Source: Deltaproteobacteria bacterium
GTDB lineage: Bacteria; Myxococcota; Kuafuiibacteriia; Kuafuiibacteriales; Kuafuiibacteriaceae
Direction: 5' to 3'
DNA length: 64,000 nucleotides
NCBI GenBank assembly: GCA_011526105.1
Contig: WYAZ01000029.1
Coordinates: forward strand, 18,359-82,358
The notes below the pieces were generated by a model. The model was given only the letters and a program-made list of their open reading frames with translations, searched no databases and was not told where the DNA came from. Positions 35,325 to 45,008 of the stretch are shown here, in pieces; within the stretch, counting starts at the first letter, position 1, and the number at the start of each line of letters is the position of its first letter. Position numbers and translations under genes: made by a program.

Positions 35325-36348
35325 CGAGCACGGTACGCACCAGCTCGGCCGGTCGAACGCCAGAGGCCTCCGCGTGGAAGTTCGTGACCACGCGGTGAGC
35401 CAGCACCGGAACCGCGATCGCGCGAACGTCGTCGATGCTCGGCACCGGACGTCCCGCGAGGGCCGCACGCGCCTTGGCGCCCAGCACGAGGTACTGAGAC
35501 GCGCGGGGACCGGCACCAAAGGAGACGTACTCCTTGATCCGGTCTCGGGCTGCGGCCTGCAAGTGCTCTCCTGCCGAGTCGGGTCGGGTCGCGCGGGTGA
35601 GCGCGACCGCGTGTTGCACGACGTTTTCGGGTGCGGGCACACGCCTCACCAGAGCCTGCAAAGCGAGGATGCGCTCCGGCGAGAGCACCTTGGGCAAGGC
35701 GGGCTTCTCCTCTCCGGTGGTCGTGCGCACGATCTCGACCTCTTCGCGCTCCGCTGGGTACGCCACGTCGAGCATGAACATGAACCGGTCGAGTTGGGCC
35801 TCGGGTAGTGGATAGGTCCCCTCTTGCTCGATGGGGTTCTGGGTGGCGAAGACGTGAAACGGCGGCGGGAGGCGGTGGGTCGCTCCGGACGCGGTCACTT
35901 GCAGCTCTTGCATGGCCTGAAGCAGGGCTGCCTGGGTCTTGGGCGGGGTTCGGTTGATCTCGTCCGCCAAGAGCAGGTTCGTAAAGATCGGTCCTTGGAC
36001 GAATCGAAAAGTTCGACGGCCGGTGTCGAGGTTCTGCTCGAGTACGTCGGTGCCAGTCACGTCCGAAGGCATGAGATCCGGCGTGAACTGAATGCGGTTG
36101 AACCGCAGATCGAGCACCTCCGCCAGCGTCTGGATGAGGAGTGTCTTGGCCAGACCGGGAACACCCACGAACAGAGCGTGGCCGCGAGAGAAGAGCGCGA
36201 TGAGCAGATGCTCGATCACCTCGCGTTGTCCGATGATGCGCTGTCCGATGGCCTCGGCGGTGGCTCGACCGGAGCGCGCGAGTTCATCGATGAGCTCGCG
36301 ATCGGATTCGGGGGAGGCGGCGTCAACCGACGCTTCGGATTCAGTCAT
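35308..36348 (-). CDS. MoxR-family AAA+ ATPase
   Basis: 346 residues. Walker A is GVPGLAKT (62-69), Walker [10 protein letters not shown] (125-133) followed by [13 protein letters not shown], sensor regions [23 protein letters not shown] typical of MoxR. It is expected to form a hexamer that remodels client proteins using ATP. Five bases downstream of the peptidase-MA gene and overlapping the DUF58 gene. In other bacteria such operons are tied to envelope stress, enzyme maturation or metal insertion; here the membrane partners (DUF4175, BatA-VWA) argue for a site at the inner membrane. Confidence 0.95.
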   Translation of the reverse strand: MTESEASVDAASPESDRELIDELARSGRATAEAIGQRIIGQREVIEHLLIALFSRGHALFVGVPGLAKTLLIQTLAEVLDLRFNRIQFTPDLMPSDVTGTDVLEQNLDTGRRTFRFVQGPIFTNLLLADEINRTPPKTQAALLQAMQELQVTASGATHRLPPPFHVFATQNPIEQEGTYPLPEAQLDRFMFMLDVAYPAEREEVEIVRTTTGEEKPALPKVLSPERILALQALVRRVPAPENVVQHAVALTRATRPDSAGEHLQAAARDRIKEYVSFGAGPRASQYLVLGAKARAALAGRPVPSIDDVRAIAVPVLAHRVVTNFHAEASGVRPAELVRTVLDGVKP

Positions 36349-36353
36349 GCGAT

Positions 36354-38180
36354 TCAGCTTCCTTCTTCTCGGGGTACGATACGCTGCGCCTTGCCGCCAG
36401 GGGCCACGAGCTCGATCGTGACGTTCAAGGTAGACGGCGGGCCCTTCGGCGGGAGGAGCAAGAGCTCGGCCGCACCCGATGCGACCGAAAAGGGCCCGGT
36501 GGGCGTCGTGAGACCCGTCGCCAAGACCCGACCGTCGCGCCGCAGATAGACTCGATGAAAGGGGGCGGCGTCGACCTCGAGCAGGCCGCCCACTCCGAGG
36601 TTGTTCGAGCTGCGGCTGCCGCTCTCGCCCATCAGGAGGCGCACGACACGCTGCGCTTCTTCCACCGCCGGCTCGTTCTTCTCCTCGCTGAAGATGGCGT
36701 AGCGCAGATGGTGAATCCTGGGGTCGAAAGGGTTCATGGCGATGGCCCGTTCGAGCATCAGCTTCGCCTCGCTCAGCTTCTTCTGACGAACCAGGATCTC
36801 GGCGAGCGTGACGTTGGGACCGGCGAGGTCGGGGCTCGCCTCGAGCGCGGTGCGAGCGGCCTTCTCGGCCGATGCGAAGTCGCCGACCTCGAGGGCGACC
36901 TTGGCGAGGCGCGCCGAGATGACGGCCGACTTGGTCTCCGCGTAGGCCTTCTCGAGCTCCTCCTTGGCGGCGGGAAGCCGACCGCGGGCGTAGAGGAGAT
37001 CGGCCGCTCGTGCGTAGCGTCGCGCCTTCTTGGAGAGCCCATGCAGGCCGTCGTCGGGGGTGTCATCCCGGTCCTTGACCACCTTCTCGTGCTCGGCTGC
37101 CGCGACGCCTTCTCGCTTCACCTTTCGAGTCTTCAGCGAGGCGATCCAGCGGCCCGAGAGCGTCTCGAGGTTCACGCCAAAGGCAGCGAGCACTGCTTCG
37201 TCTTCGTCCTTGTCCTCGGAGAGCTTGGTCAAGATCGTCCGCACCGCCGGCCAGCCCTTCTGGTCGACCATGTACTCGATGAAGGTGAAGACCTCTGCGA
37301 AGGCGAGCGCGGTCTCCTCCTGGGTCTTCAGCTTCGCCATCGAGGGATGCATCTTCTCAAAGGGGATGAGCCGGTCCGCTTTCGCCGCCGCCTCGAGCGA
37401 CTTCTGCGCCTGAATCGACAGGCCCAGGCCGGCTCGGTCCCGCCAGGCGGTCTCCGCGAACTTCGCGATGCCCTCGTGCAGCCAAATGGGTACGCTGTTC
37501 TTCGATGCCCCGCCGATGATGAGGTGCGTGAGCTCGTGCGAGAGCGTGTCTCTCCACTCGTAACCAAAGAGCACCGCCCTCGGGCTCGTGATCATGAGAC
37601 GATTCCACTTGCACAGCGCGATGGTGCCGGAGTTCTTGATCTCGTCGCGCGTGAGCGAAGAGACCTGCGCCAAGGTCGAAGCGCCGGGATAGATCTCGAT
37701 GACGACGCGAGACGCCGGCCGCCATCCGAGCAGCTCACCGATGCGCTCTCGGGCTGCCTCTGCCGTCTCGAGGGCCCATGTCGCGAGGATCTCGTCCTTC
37801 CCCGGTGAGAACCGCACGATGAAGTGGTCGCCGTAGAGCTCTTGAAAGCCGCGCGTGGCTTCGAGCGCCGACTTGGCGAACGCCATGTCTCGCAGCAGAA
37901 ACTCGGGCGCGCCGGCCGCCTTGGCCCGCTCGAACGACTCCATCGCGCCCGCATAGTCTGACAGATGAAACTTGACGTTCGCCACCAGCGCGATGACCGC
38001 GGCGTCGTGCGGGTCGATGCGAAACGCCTGAGTGGCGAGCTGTCGGGCCTCGTCGACGCGCCAAGAGCCGAGCGCGACGAAGCCGCGCTGCACGAGGCTC
38101 TCGGTCTCGCTGCTCCACGCCGCGCGGGGTGCGAGCAAGACGAGGCAGAGCCCGAGGCCGGCGACGAGTGAGCGAATCAC
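36354..38180 (-). CDS. Exported TPR protein with gluzincin (peptidase-MA) domain
   Basis: 608 residues; GTG start inside a GTGA overlap with the DUF4175 stop. A signal peptide ([20 protein letters not shown]) and TPR-like helices (30-110) precede a zinc metallopeptidase domain with HELTH at 215-219 and the third ligand in WLHEG (E236), the HExxH-x16-E spacing of peptidase-MA enzymes. Residues 370-520 are more TPR-like helices ([21 protein letters not shown]), and the last 70 residues are beta-rich. It is likely periplasmic and may process or recognise an envelope protein handled by the MoxR machine; this is inference. Confidence 0.88.
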   Translation of the reverse strand: MIRSLVAGLGLCLVLLAPRAAWSSETESLVQRGFVALGSWRVDEARQLATQAFRIDPHDAAVIALVANVKFHLSDYAGAMESFERAKAAGAPEFLLRDMAFAKSALEATRGFQELYGDHFIVRFSPGKDEILATWALETAEAARERIGELLGWRPASRVVIEIYPGASTLAQVSSLTRDEIKNSGTIALCKWNRLMITSPRAVLFGYEWRDTLSHELTHLIIGGASKNSVPIWLHEGIAKFAETAWRDRAGLGLSIQAQKSLEAAAKADRLIPFEKMHPSMAKLKTQEETALAFAEVFTFIEYMVDQKGWPAVRTILTKLSEDKDEDEAVLAAFGVNLETLSGRWIASLKTRKVKREGVAAAEHEKVVKDRDDTPDDGLHGLSKKARRYARAADLLYARGRLPAAKEELEKAYAETKSAVISARLAKVALEVGDFASAEKAARTALEASPDLAGPNVTLAEILVRQKKLSEAKLMLERAIAMNPFDPRIHHLRYAIFSEEKNEPAVEEAQRVVRLLMGESGSRSSNNLGVGGLLEVDAAPFHRVYLRRDGRVLATGLTTPTGPFSVASGAAELLLLPPKGPPSTLNVTIELVAPGGKAQRIVPREEGS

Positions 38181-41100
38181 TTGATGATCTCCTCGTAGTA
38201 TCGGCGAACCGCGTCGCGGTACGAGTCGACCGTCCCCTTCTTGGCGGCGTCGAGGATGTCCTCGCGGAACTCCGCCGGGGCCTGGAACTGCTCGGGCTTC
38301 GGGATCTCGACCTTCTGGTCGTTCATGCGACGCCCATCGGACTCGCCGCCGGGCTCTCCATCCGAGCCCGGCCCAAACGGGAGCGGCACCCCAGAGCCGC
38401 CTCCGCCTCCTCCACCCTGGCTCATCTCCTGGAGCTGCTTCTTGAGTGCCTCGAGCGCGTCGAGGGCGCGCCGCTGGTCTCCGGAAGCACCCGGACTGTC
38501 GCCTTGGCGCAGACCCTGCTCGGCGTTCTTCATTGCGCCTTTGGCGTCTTCGAGGAGTTGCTGAGTGCCTTCGCCGACGACCGGGAGGAGCTCCTGGAGC
38601 TGCTGAAGCTTCTGGCCGACGCCGCGCGCGCGGTCTTCGATCTCCGCTTGCCGCTCCGCGAGGCGGTCGAGCTCCCTGCGCTCGTTCTTGGAGAGCATCT
38701 CCGCCGGCTTCGGCATGAGCTTCTCGATGTCCTGTGCGACCGCCTCCAGCTTGGGAGAGGCACGATCGAGATCACGGATCGCGTCTGCGATCTGCTTCTC
38801 TCCGCCGAACCAGTCGCCGAAGCGACGCGCCTGGTCGAGGCGACGCGCGGACTCTTCTTGCACCTGGCGTAGATTCTGAAGGGCCTGCTCGATCATCTCC
38901 TGGGCCGCGCCGAAGTCTTCCGCCTTCAAGGCTTGCCCGGTGTCCGCCATCCGTTGGAGCAGGCTCTCGTAGGCCTCCCCGCCCCCTGGGTTCTGAGCGC
39001 CGGGCTCCGCACGCTCGATGGCCTTGGCCGCATCCGCGAGCCGATCGAGCTGCTTTTCGATGAATGCGCTCGGGTCGCCCAGGCGGTCCTTCATGCGGTC
39101 GCGGAGCGCCTCCGAGACTTGGTCGTTGCGCTTGGTGAGCTCATCCTGATCGTTCGACACCGACTCGAGCTCTTTCCAGAGTTGCTCGGCGATCTCCGTG
39201 ACCTCGCTGTACTCGCGGTTGCCGAGCTCATCGCGGCCCTCTTGAAGCTCCGCGATCATCGACTCGGTGTTCTTGAGCATGGACTCGAGTTCGTTCATGG
39301 CGCCGTCGAGATTGCCTTGCTCCACCATCTCTTGGATGCGGTCCATGGCCTCCATCGAGTCCGGCGCGTTCAGGGCATCGGGGTTCACGAAGTCGGTGGG
39401 GATGGATCCCTTCACGCGGGCGAGATCCCTCGAGATCTCTTCGATCCGGCGTCGAATCTCGCGCATCGCCTCTTCGAGGATCTGGCGCTTCTCCTCGCTC
39501 GGGGCGTTCTTGTAGTCCTCGAGCACCTTTCGAAGTTCCTGCTGCTGTTCGCGCAGCGCCTTGGTGAGATTCTCGGCGTCGATCATGCGCTGATCGCTGA
39601 GGAGATCGGCCAGATAGACGACGTTCTTTTCGAGGCCGTCGATCATCTTGCCTTGGTCTCGGCGGACGCGCTGCGTCTCCGGCGGACCGACGCGATGTGC
39701 GGTGTGAAAGAAGCGCTCTGCGTCGCGCAGGGCTCGCTCCTTCATCCGCGCGTCCTGAAGCAGCTCCGAACGGGCACGCTCGAATGCGGTCGCGACCGCC
39801 TCGCGTCCGAGCGGATCTTTGCGGATGGCTTCGGCCACCTCCTTCATGAGTGTTCCGGTGGCCTTGGCTCGTTGCACGATGCCTTTGGAGACCTCGAGCA
39901 TCGCGGCGTAGGCGGCCTCTTCGCGGGGCCCAAAGAGAGTGTCCAGGTTGTCTCCGAGCACGTGGACGAGCTCGTCGAGGGCCTTCTCCTGCATCGCGAG
40001 CACCTCGCGGTGGTGCGCATCCTTCGAGTAGACGACGAGCTCCTTGGTCTCCGAACCGCCGACCTTGGGGCCGCTGACGGTGTCATTGTCGAGCGCCTCC
40101 ACGCTGTAGGCCACGCGATCGCCGGGCTCGAGCGCCAACTTCGCGAGCTCGAGCTTGGCTTCGCCGCGGTAGAGCGCGCGGCCTCGAGCGGCGCTCGTGA
40201 GCGGCACCGTCCCTTCTCGAGCGGTGCCCAGGACCCGCCACGCCACTTGAACGTCTCCGAGCGCGAAGTCATCCCTGGCTTCGAAACCCAGAGTCAGTGT
40301 GTCCTTCTCGTTCACCTGCAACGAAGGCTCGGTGGGCCGTTCCAACTTCACTTCGGGCGCGAGGTCGGCTTCGAGCTCGATGGACTGGCCTCGGCGCTGT
40401 TCGAGCAGCTCTCCTTTGTGGGTCTTGGCGTGGAGCTTCCACTTGCCCGAACGTGAGACGATCAAGGTGGCCCGCAGCGAGTGACCATCGATGGAAAAGG
40501 GGGTCTTCTGCGCTTCTTCCGGCGCGCCGGCGGGCTCTACGAGCAGTGTGGCTTCGGACAAAGGAGAGCCGCTGTGGGTCTCGATGGTGACCTCGGTCCC
40601 GGGCAAGGCGCGGATGTCGCCGGTGAGGCTCCTCAGCGTCCGCGTTTGACGCTCCGCATATGCGGGATAGCGGTACGTGAGCAGGATGTCTCCGAGCTCG
40701 GGTTCCGGAGCCAAGGGTGAGAGCACTTCTTCGAGGCTCGCGAAGCTGCGGTAGGCGGTCAGAGCTCGAGCCAGGCCATCGGGTCGGAGCAGACCGAGCA
40801 AAGTGAGGAGGCCGGCGACACTCGCCACCGCGTAGAAAAGGCGCACGCGTCGCTGGGCGGTGCGGCGACGCACGAGCACCGCAGGGCTGAGCCTCGAGGC
40901 TTCGTCGGCGGCGCGGGCGACCGCCAGATCGACGAGGACTTCGCTTTCGGCATAACGGCCGCGATCACGATCGAGCTCGACCGCCGAGCGAAAGCTCACC
41001 TCTGGGTTTACGGCGTCGACCGACAGCGCTTCATCGAGCCAAGCCGCCGTCTCTTTTGGACCGGTGAGGGAGCGTCTTCGCTGAACCCAGAACCGATAGG

Positions 41101-41323
41101 CAACGAAGCTGAGACCGAGCGCGACGAGGGTGAGTTCGGCGAGGAGGATCCGGTCCAAGCTGCTTCGCCACACGCCGAGCAGACCGCCGACGCAAAGGGC
41201 GATGAGCACGACGACGGTGGCGCCCAAGAGGGCCTCGATCCGGAGGGCGGCCCGAAGGCGGCGATTGGTCTCATCGAGGACCCGGTGGAGCCGGCGTGTA
41301 GGCTCGGCCGGCGGCATATCCAT
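38177..41323 (-). CDS. DUF4175-type membrane protein with long coiled coil
   Basis: 1048 residues from ATG 41323; the frame is open to 41410 but the added part is Arg-rich and lacks similarity. Two membrane helices near the start (ALLGATVVVLIALCVGGLLG; LTLVALGLSFVAYRF) and a third (VASVAGLLTLLGLL) are followed by an Ig-like region and then about 500 residues of Glu/Arg/Leu-rich coiled coil with many LERD/DEL heptads. A glycine run (GGGGGGG) precedes the end motif AEFREDILDA ... [14 protein letters not shown], typical of DUF4175 proteins. First gene of the five-gene operon; it may be the membrane scaffold for the MoxR system. Confidence 0.85.
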   Translation of the reverse strand: MDMPPAEPTRRLHRVLDETNRRLRAALRIEALLGATVVVLIALCVGGLLGVWRSSLDRILLAELTLVALGLSFVAYRFWVQRRRSLTGPKETAAWLDEALSVDAVNPEVSFRSAVELDRDRGRYAESEVLVDLAVARAADEASRLSPAVLVRRRTAQRRVRLFYAVASVAGLLTLLGLLRPDGLARALTAYRSFASLEEVLSPLAPEPELGDILLTYRYPAYAERQTRTLRSLTGDIRALPGTEVTIETHSGSPLSEATLLVEPAGAPEEAQKTPFSIDGHSLRATLIVSRSGKWKLHAKTHKGELLEQRRGQSIELEADLAPEVKLERPTEPSLQVNEKDTLTLGFEARDDFALGDVQVAWRVLGTAREGTVPLTSAARGRALYRGEAKLELAKLALEPGDRVAYSVEALDNDTVSGPKVGGSETKELVVYSKDAHHREVLAMQEKALDELVHVLGDNLDTLFGPREEAAYAAMLEVSKGIVQRAKATGTLMKEVAEAIRKDPLGREAVATAFERARSELLQDARMKERALRDAERFFHTAHRVGPPETQRVRRDQGKMIDGLEKNVVYLADLLSDQRMIDAENLTKALREQQQELRKVLEDYKNAPSEEKRQILEEAMREIRRRIEEISRDLARVKGSIPTDFVNPDALNAPDSMEAMDRIQEMVEQGNLDGAMNELESMLKNTESMIAELQEGRDELGNREYSEVTEIAEQLWKELESVSNDQDELTKRNDQVSEALRDRMKDRLGDPSAFIEKQLDRLADAAKAIERAEPGAQNPGGGEAYESLLQRMADTGQALKAEDFGAAQEMIEQALQNLRQVQEESARRLDQARRFGDWFGGEKQIADAIRDLDRASPKLEAVAQDIEKLMPKPAEMLSKNERRELDRLAERQAEIEDRARGVGQKLQQLQELLPVVGEGTQQLLEDAKGAMKNAEQGLRQGDSPGASGDQRRALDALEALKKQLQEMSQGGGGGGGSGVPLPFGPGSDGEPGGESDGRRMNDQKVEIPKPEQFQAPAEFREDILDAAKKGTVDSYRDAVRRYYEEIIK

Positions 41324-41494
41324 CGAGGTTAGCACGGGTCCTTGTTCGCTTCCGGCTTCGCGCCGTCCCGGTTCAGAACGCATCGGGCGCCGCCTTGGTT
41401 CCCAAGCCACGGCGAGGGTTTATTCCGCGCCGTGCCGGCGCTAACATGAATCCCGACCTCGACAGGGTCGTCGGACCGCGCGAGGAGCAATCCC

Positions 41495-42172
41495 ATGCCC
41501 GAAGACCGTGATTCAGTGGAAACCCCAGACCAACCGACTTCCAGCAAAGGCCCAAGCCGGAAGGCGCAGGACCAGGCGCTCGTCGAAGCCGCTCGTGCCG
41601 GAGACAACCGCGCCTACGGTCAGCTCGTGGAGACCTATCAGCGACGGGTCTACGCCTTGGCCTTCGGCATGCTCCGTCACCGCGAGGACGCCTGGGACGT
41701 GGCGCAAGAGGCCTTCGTGAAGGCCTACAAGAACCTCGACAAGTTCGAGGGCCACTCGGCCTTCTACACCTGGCTGTATCGCATCACGTACAACGTCGCG
41801 ATGGATCACCTGCGCTACTCCAAGCGGCGCGAGACGGTGGACATGGACCAACACGAGCTCGAGCAGCACATCGAGGACGACAAGGGCCACAACTTCTCGA
41901 ACCCGCTCGAGTCGCTCGATCGCAAGGAGCTGCGTGGTGTCTTGGCCCGCGCGATGGATGAGCTCTCCGAGAAGCACCGGGCGATCATCGTCTTGCGCGA
42001 GGTGGAAGGGCTCTCTTACGAGGAGATGGCGGACGTGCTCAAGATCTCGAAGGGCACGGTGATGAGTCGTCTCTTTCATGCGCGCAAGAACCTCCAGAAG
42101 CTGCTCGAGCCCTATCTGGCCGAGCGCTCCGGCGCGTCCAGCTCACGGCTGGTTCCGCAAGGAGCGGCCTGA
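41495..42172 (+). CDS. ECF-family RNA polymerase sigma factor
   Basis: 225 residues. Region 2 (about 35-105) holds DAWDVAQEAFVKAYKNL and FYTWLYRITYNVAMDHLR; region 4 (about 160-215) holds LSEKHRAIIVLREVEGLSYE and the recognition helix ISKGTVMSRLFHARKNL. A 30-residue charged N-terminal tail and a linker rich in Asp/His/Glu are extra. The ribosome site is GAGGAG, nine bases before the ATG. Two bases after its stop begins the putative anti-sigma gene, the usual arrangement for ECF control. The promoter region (41324-41494) is shared with the divergent DUF4175 operon. Confidence 0.95.
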   Translation: MPEDRDSVETPDQPTSSKGPSRKAQDQALVEAARAGDNRAYGQLVETYQRRVYALAFGMLRHREDAWDVAQEAFVKAYKNLDKFEGHSAFYTWLYRITYNVAMDHLRYSKRRETVDMDQHELEQHIEDDKGHNFSNPLESLDRKELRGVLARAMDELSEKHRAIIVLREVEGLSYEEMADVLKISKGTVMSRLFHARKNLQKLLEPYLAERSGASSSRLVPQGAA

Positions 42173-42174
42173 AC

Positions 42175-42834
42175 ATGAGCGAGGGCGCCGACAAACCTTC
42201 ATGGCTCAGCGAGTGCTTGAAGGAAGAGATCGAAGAAGCGCTCGAGGCGCGAGATTTCTCTCCCTTCGCCGGTGAGGTCCTGAAGAAGATCGAAGTCGAA
42301 GTCGAAGCGTCTTTGTCCGAGCCTTTCGTCGCCGCCGCGAGCCTACGAGCGGAGGTCGAGCAGGAGCTCGAGTCCCGGAGTCCTCACTGGTCGGCTTTCA
42401 CAAAAGGTGTGCTGCGCGAGATCGATCGCGAAGAGCGCGCCGAAGCACGCCAGCCCTTGGTCGACCGCGCGGTCGGAGAGCTTCGCCGCGACGTAGAGAC
42501 CGAGCTCGAGCGCGCGGAACCCCAGTTCGAGCATCGCTTTCAACGCGACCTGAGTCGGCAGCTCAGAAAGTCCGGGCCCAGTCTCTACGAACGGATCTCG
42601 GCCTTCTTCTCCACGTACTTTGAAGGCTGGCGGGCTGGGGCGGGGTTCGCGGCCGCGGTGGCGGCGGTCTTCCTGCTCATCATTGCGGCGCCGCGCATCG
42701 AGCCCCCGCCGGACCGGGTCATGGTTCCCCGCGAAGACCGCGGCTCCATGGTCGTCAAAGAGGTGAGCTTCGAGGGTCGGGTCATGGTGATCGAGGGCGA
42801 AGGCGTCACCTTCGTCTATCTGTCGGACTCCTGA
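42175..42834 (+). CDS. Putative membrane anti-sigma factor without a zinc motif
   Basis: 219 residues. The cytoplasmic part (1-150) is highly charged and built of three related stretches (about 27-50, 69-93, 115-136) of the form P-x-F/W-x2-F-x3-V-L-x2-I, the rest Glu/Arg. One membrane helix (about 153-173, AGAGFAAAVAAVFLLIIAAP) follows, then a short external part (MVVKEVSFEGRVMVIEGEG). The HxxxCxxC motif of zinc anti-sigma factors is absent. Position (two bases after the sigma gene) and topology support an anti-sigma role; sequence alone does not. A sequestering function of the repeats is inference. Confidence 0.65.
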   Translation: MSEGADKPSWLSECLKEEIEEALEARDFSPFAGEVLKKIEVEVEASLSEPFVAAASLRAEVEQELESRSPHWSAFTKGVLREIDREERAEARQPLVDRAVGELRRDVETELERAEPQFEHRFQRDLSRQLRKSGPSLYERISAFFSTYFEGWRAGAGFAAAVAAVFLLIIAAPRIEPPPDRVMVPREDRGSMVVKEVSFEGRVMVIEGEGVTFVYLSDS

Positions 42835-42850
42835 CGGGGTAAGAGGGCTC

Positions 42851-43282
42851 ATGCGCGCGGTGTGGATGCTCAGTCTGTTTCTTCTCGGCCCAGGGTCGGC
42901 TTTTGCCGACAACGAGAAGGTCGATCTCGAGATCAAGGTCGTCTCGCTGTCGACCAAAGAGGGGAAGTTTGAGCCCGAGCTGAAGGCCTTGCTCGCCAAA
43001 CTACCGCTCAGCTTCAAGAGCGGCGAGACCGTCGATGGACACACCAAGCCGGGCGTCGCGAAGGGCGAGAGTGTTCGTTTTCAGGTCAAGGGCACCAAGG
43101 AATGGGTCACGGTTTCGGTCGAGGACATCGGCGCCGCCGGCATCGACTTCAAGGTCCAGCTCGGTGAGAAGACGGCGGCCATGAGCGTCCGCGCCACCAA
43201 ACGTGGCGCGACCGCCATCGCCGGTCCCATCGCCAAGCCCGCGCCGGACACCGAGCTCTTCGTCGTGATCACGCCGCGTTGA
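42851..43282 (+). CDS. Small secreted protein of unknown function
   Basis: 143 residues. Signal peptide MRAVWMLSLFLLGPGSAFA; mature part of about 120 residues, mostly beta strands with alternating Lys/Asp (VDLEIKVVSLSTKEGKFEPE; GESVRFQVKGTKEWVTVSV), probably one beta-sandwich. No cysteine and no catalytic motif. It follows the putative anti-sigma factor by 16 bases and is likely in the same transcript, so it could be part of the signal that the sigma pathway reads; that is inference. Its stop lies eight bases from the convergent lipoprotein gene. Confidence 0.75.
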   Translation: MRAVWMLSLFLLGPGSAFADNEKVDLEIKVVSLSTKEGKFEPELKALLAKLPLSFKSGETVDGHTKPGVAKGESVRFQVKGTKEWVTVSVEDIGAAGIDFKVQLGEKTAAMSVRATKRGATAIAGPIAKPAPDTELFVVITPR

Positions 43283-43290
43283 GCGCGCGC

Positions 43291-43944
43291 TCATCCGCCG
43301 CAGTTGAGCACTTTCTCCCAGGCTTCCCGCGACGGAAAGAGACCCTCCGCAAACTCGTACTGCGGTGGGCAGAGTTCATCGTCCGGGGTTCCGTAGATGA
43401 TGTAGCCATTTCTTCGCCCACACGGGTCGATGAACGAGACGCTCGTCCTCGCCCGATACTCGCAGGTGGGATCACACATCGCGTCTTGGATCACTCCCGA
43501 GAGCGTGGGCGCGGTGTTTCCGCGGAGCTCGTAGTACCCGGGGCACTGACCGTTCAGATCGGCGAAGCCCCGGGCGTATTCGTAGCCCCCTGCGCACTTC
43601 ACAATGATGATGTCGAGATCGAGGTAGTCGCAGCCGGCATCAGCGGAGAGGTCTCTGTCCTCGGACGCATCGGCGAGTTCACCGGCGTCGAGCGGGTCTC
43701 CCCGATCCGTGGGTTCCCCATCGCTGGGGCCTGCCTCCAGCCCCCCTCCGAGGTCTTCGACGGGAGCTGAGGCGTCTCGTTCGCTTCCCAGGTCCGCCCC
43801 GGCGTCGAGCGAGGCATCCGCGAACTCCGCGTCTTTGCCCGCATCCGCACCATCGCGGCCGAGCGCGTCCAGCGCGAGGTCCGGGCCGACGTCGTCGGAA
43901 CAAGCCGCAAGCACAATGAGGGTGAGTAGGGCCGCACGAGTCAT
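43291..43944 (-). CDS. Asp-rich lipoprotein
   Basis: 217 residues. Signal peptide with lipobox VLAAC at the start, then about 100 residues very rich in Asp, Ala, Glu and Gly (DALGRDGADAGKDAEFADAS) that should be disordered and strongly acidic, then a C-terminal domain with nine cysteines (CDYLDLDIIIVKCAGGYEY; CDPTCEYRA; LCPPQYEF). No enzyme motif. Its ATG overlaps the stop of the arginase-like gene (ATGA at 43941-43944). Acidic linkers of this type space a domain away from the membrane in many myxobacterial lipoproteins. Confidence 0.8.
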   Translation of the reverse strand: MTRAALLTLIVLAACSDDVGPDLALDALGRDGADAGKDAEFADASLDAGADLGSERDASAPVEDLGGGLEAGPSDGEPTDRGDPLDAGELADASEDRDLSADAGCDYLDLDIIIVKCAGGYEYARGFADLNGQCPGYYELRGNTAPTLSGVIQDAMCDPTCEYRARTSVSFIDPCGRRNGYIIYGTPDDELCPPQYEFAEGLFPSREAWEKVLNCGG

Positions 43945-45008
43945 GGCGTTTTGTTTCGTGTTCGAAGAACGCTCGAGGCCGAGCGCCTCCGCCTCTTGGA
44001 GTTGTCGGTAGGGTCTCGTTTTTCGGTGCGTGTTTCGAGCGCCTCGGCGCCGCCGGTCGAGATCGCCGCTTCGAGCGCGTCGTAGAGCTCGACGATCGCT
44101 TCGAGACTGTCCTCACGCTCCGCGGTCTCGAGCGCCGTCAGCCCCTCGGTCAGGCCGCAGAAGTCCGCCCCGATGATCCGTCGATGTCGACCGATGTCGC
44201 GGATCAACTCGAGGAGCACGCCCCACTCCATGTCGCCCTGGTTCTCGGTCACGACGGACGCATCTGTTCCGCGGCGCCAGTCGGTCACCGGGCGCGTTCG
44301 GGCCACGTCGAGATCGACGGTGAGATAGACGGGGAGCTTTGGCAGCGCGCTCAGATCGAGATCCTCGAGACCTCGCCATCGCACCACCAAGGCCGACCCA
44401 TTGGCCTCTCCGCGAGCGGGCAGCCTCTTTCGGCTGGCCTTTTTCACCGCGGGATTCTGTCGCGCCGAATGGAGGGCCTCGGCCGAGAATGGGAAGTAGG
44501 CGTGTTCGAGATCCGACCCGCTCACTTGGTACTGGTGAAGTCGCGAGAAGTAGTCACACCGAAAATGGTCGAGGTGATCGAGGCACGGCACGGGGTAGTC
44601 GGCCTCCTTCAGACACGGGAGGTATTGGCCGAGCAGATACACCGACGCAATCGCCGGGTTCTCGAGGATACGGCCCACGAAGCTCGCGCAGGTGGCTTGC
44701 CATCGAAACGGGGTCTGAACGTCGGGGTGCGCGTCGATCTGCAGATAGAGCAAAGGCTCCGCCGCTGGACCTCGCGCCTCGATGAGAGCCTCGACGAGCA
44801 GCGCGGTCTCGTGGTGGAAGTTGCCGGAGCCGTTGACCACAATGAACGGGCGGTTCGGGAGCGGCCTTGGCTTCTGGCTGCGCGGCCCGAGGGCTCGACC
44901 CACCGGATCGAAGACGCGTTCGACGGAGAGCCCTCGGTTCGTGCGGAGGAACTCGACGCTGGCTCGTGCCTCGGGGTGGTCGATGAGGCAGAGCGCTGGC
45001 CCTGTCAC
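43941..45008 (-). CDS. Arginase/UPF0489-like metallohydrolase
   Basis: 355 residues; GTG start sharing one base with the previous stop. The ureohydrolase metal sites are recognisable: GSGNFHHE (60-67) in place of GGDHS, DAHPD (92-96) for DxHxD, and TVDLDVA with D232/D234 for the DxD site. NGSGNFHH and the later GDMEWG and GADFCGLTEG fit the UPF0489 branch of the arginase/deacetylase fold. It would hydrolyse a C-N bond of unknown substrate, probably with manganese. The last 45 residues are basic and disordered. Middle gene of a coupled operon between a HicB-like protein and an acidic lipoprotein. Confidence 0.7.
   Translation of the reverse strand: MTGPALCLIDHPEARASVEFLRTNRGLSVERVFDPVGRALGPRSQKPRPLPNRPFIVVNGSGNFHHETALLVEALIEARGPAAEPLLYLQIDAHPDVQTPFRWQATCASFVGRILENPAIASVYLLGQYLPCLKEADYPVPCLDHLDHFRCDYFSRLHQYQVSGSDLEHAYFPFSAEALHSARQNPAVKKASRKRLPARGEANGSALVVRWRGLEDLDLSALPKLPVYLTVDLDVARTRPVTDWRRGTDASVVTENQGDMEWGVLLELIRDIGRHRRIIGADFCGLTEGLTALETAEREDSLEAIVELYDALEAAISTGGAEALETRTEKRDPTDNSKRRRRSASSVLRTRNKTP

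Noticed and set aside
36555..40456. Two long plus-strand frames opposite the metallopeptidase and DUF4175 genes
   Set aside because: They mirror the Glu/Leu-rich coiled coil and TPR codons; no ribosome site or domain supports them.
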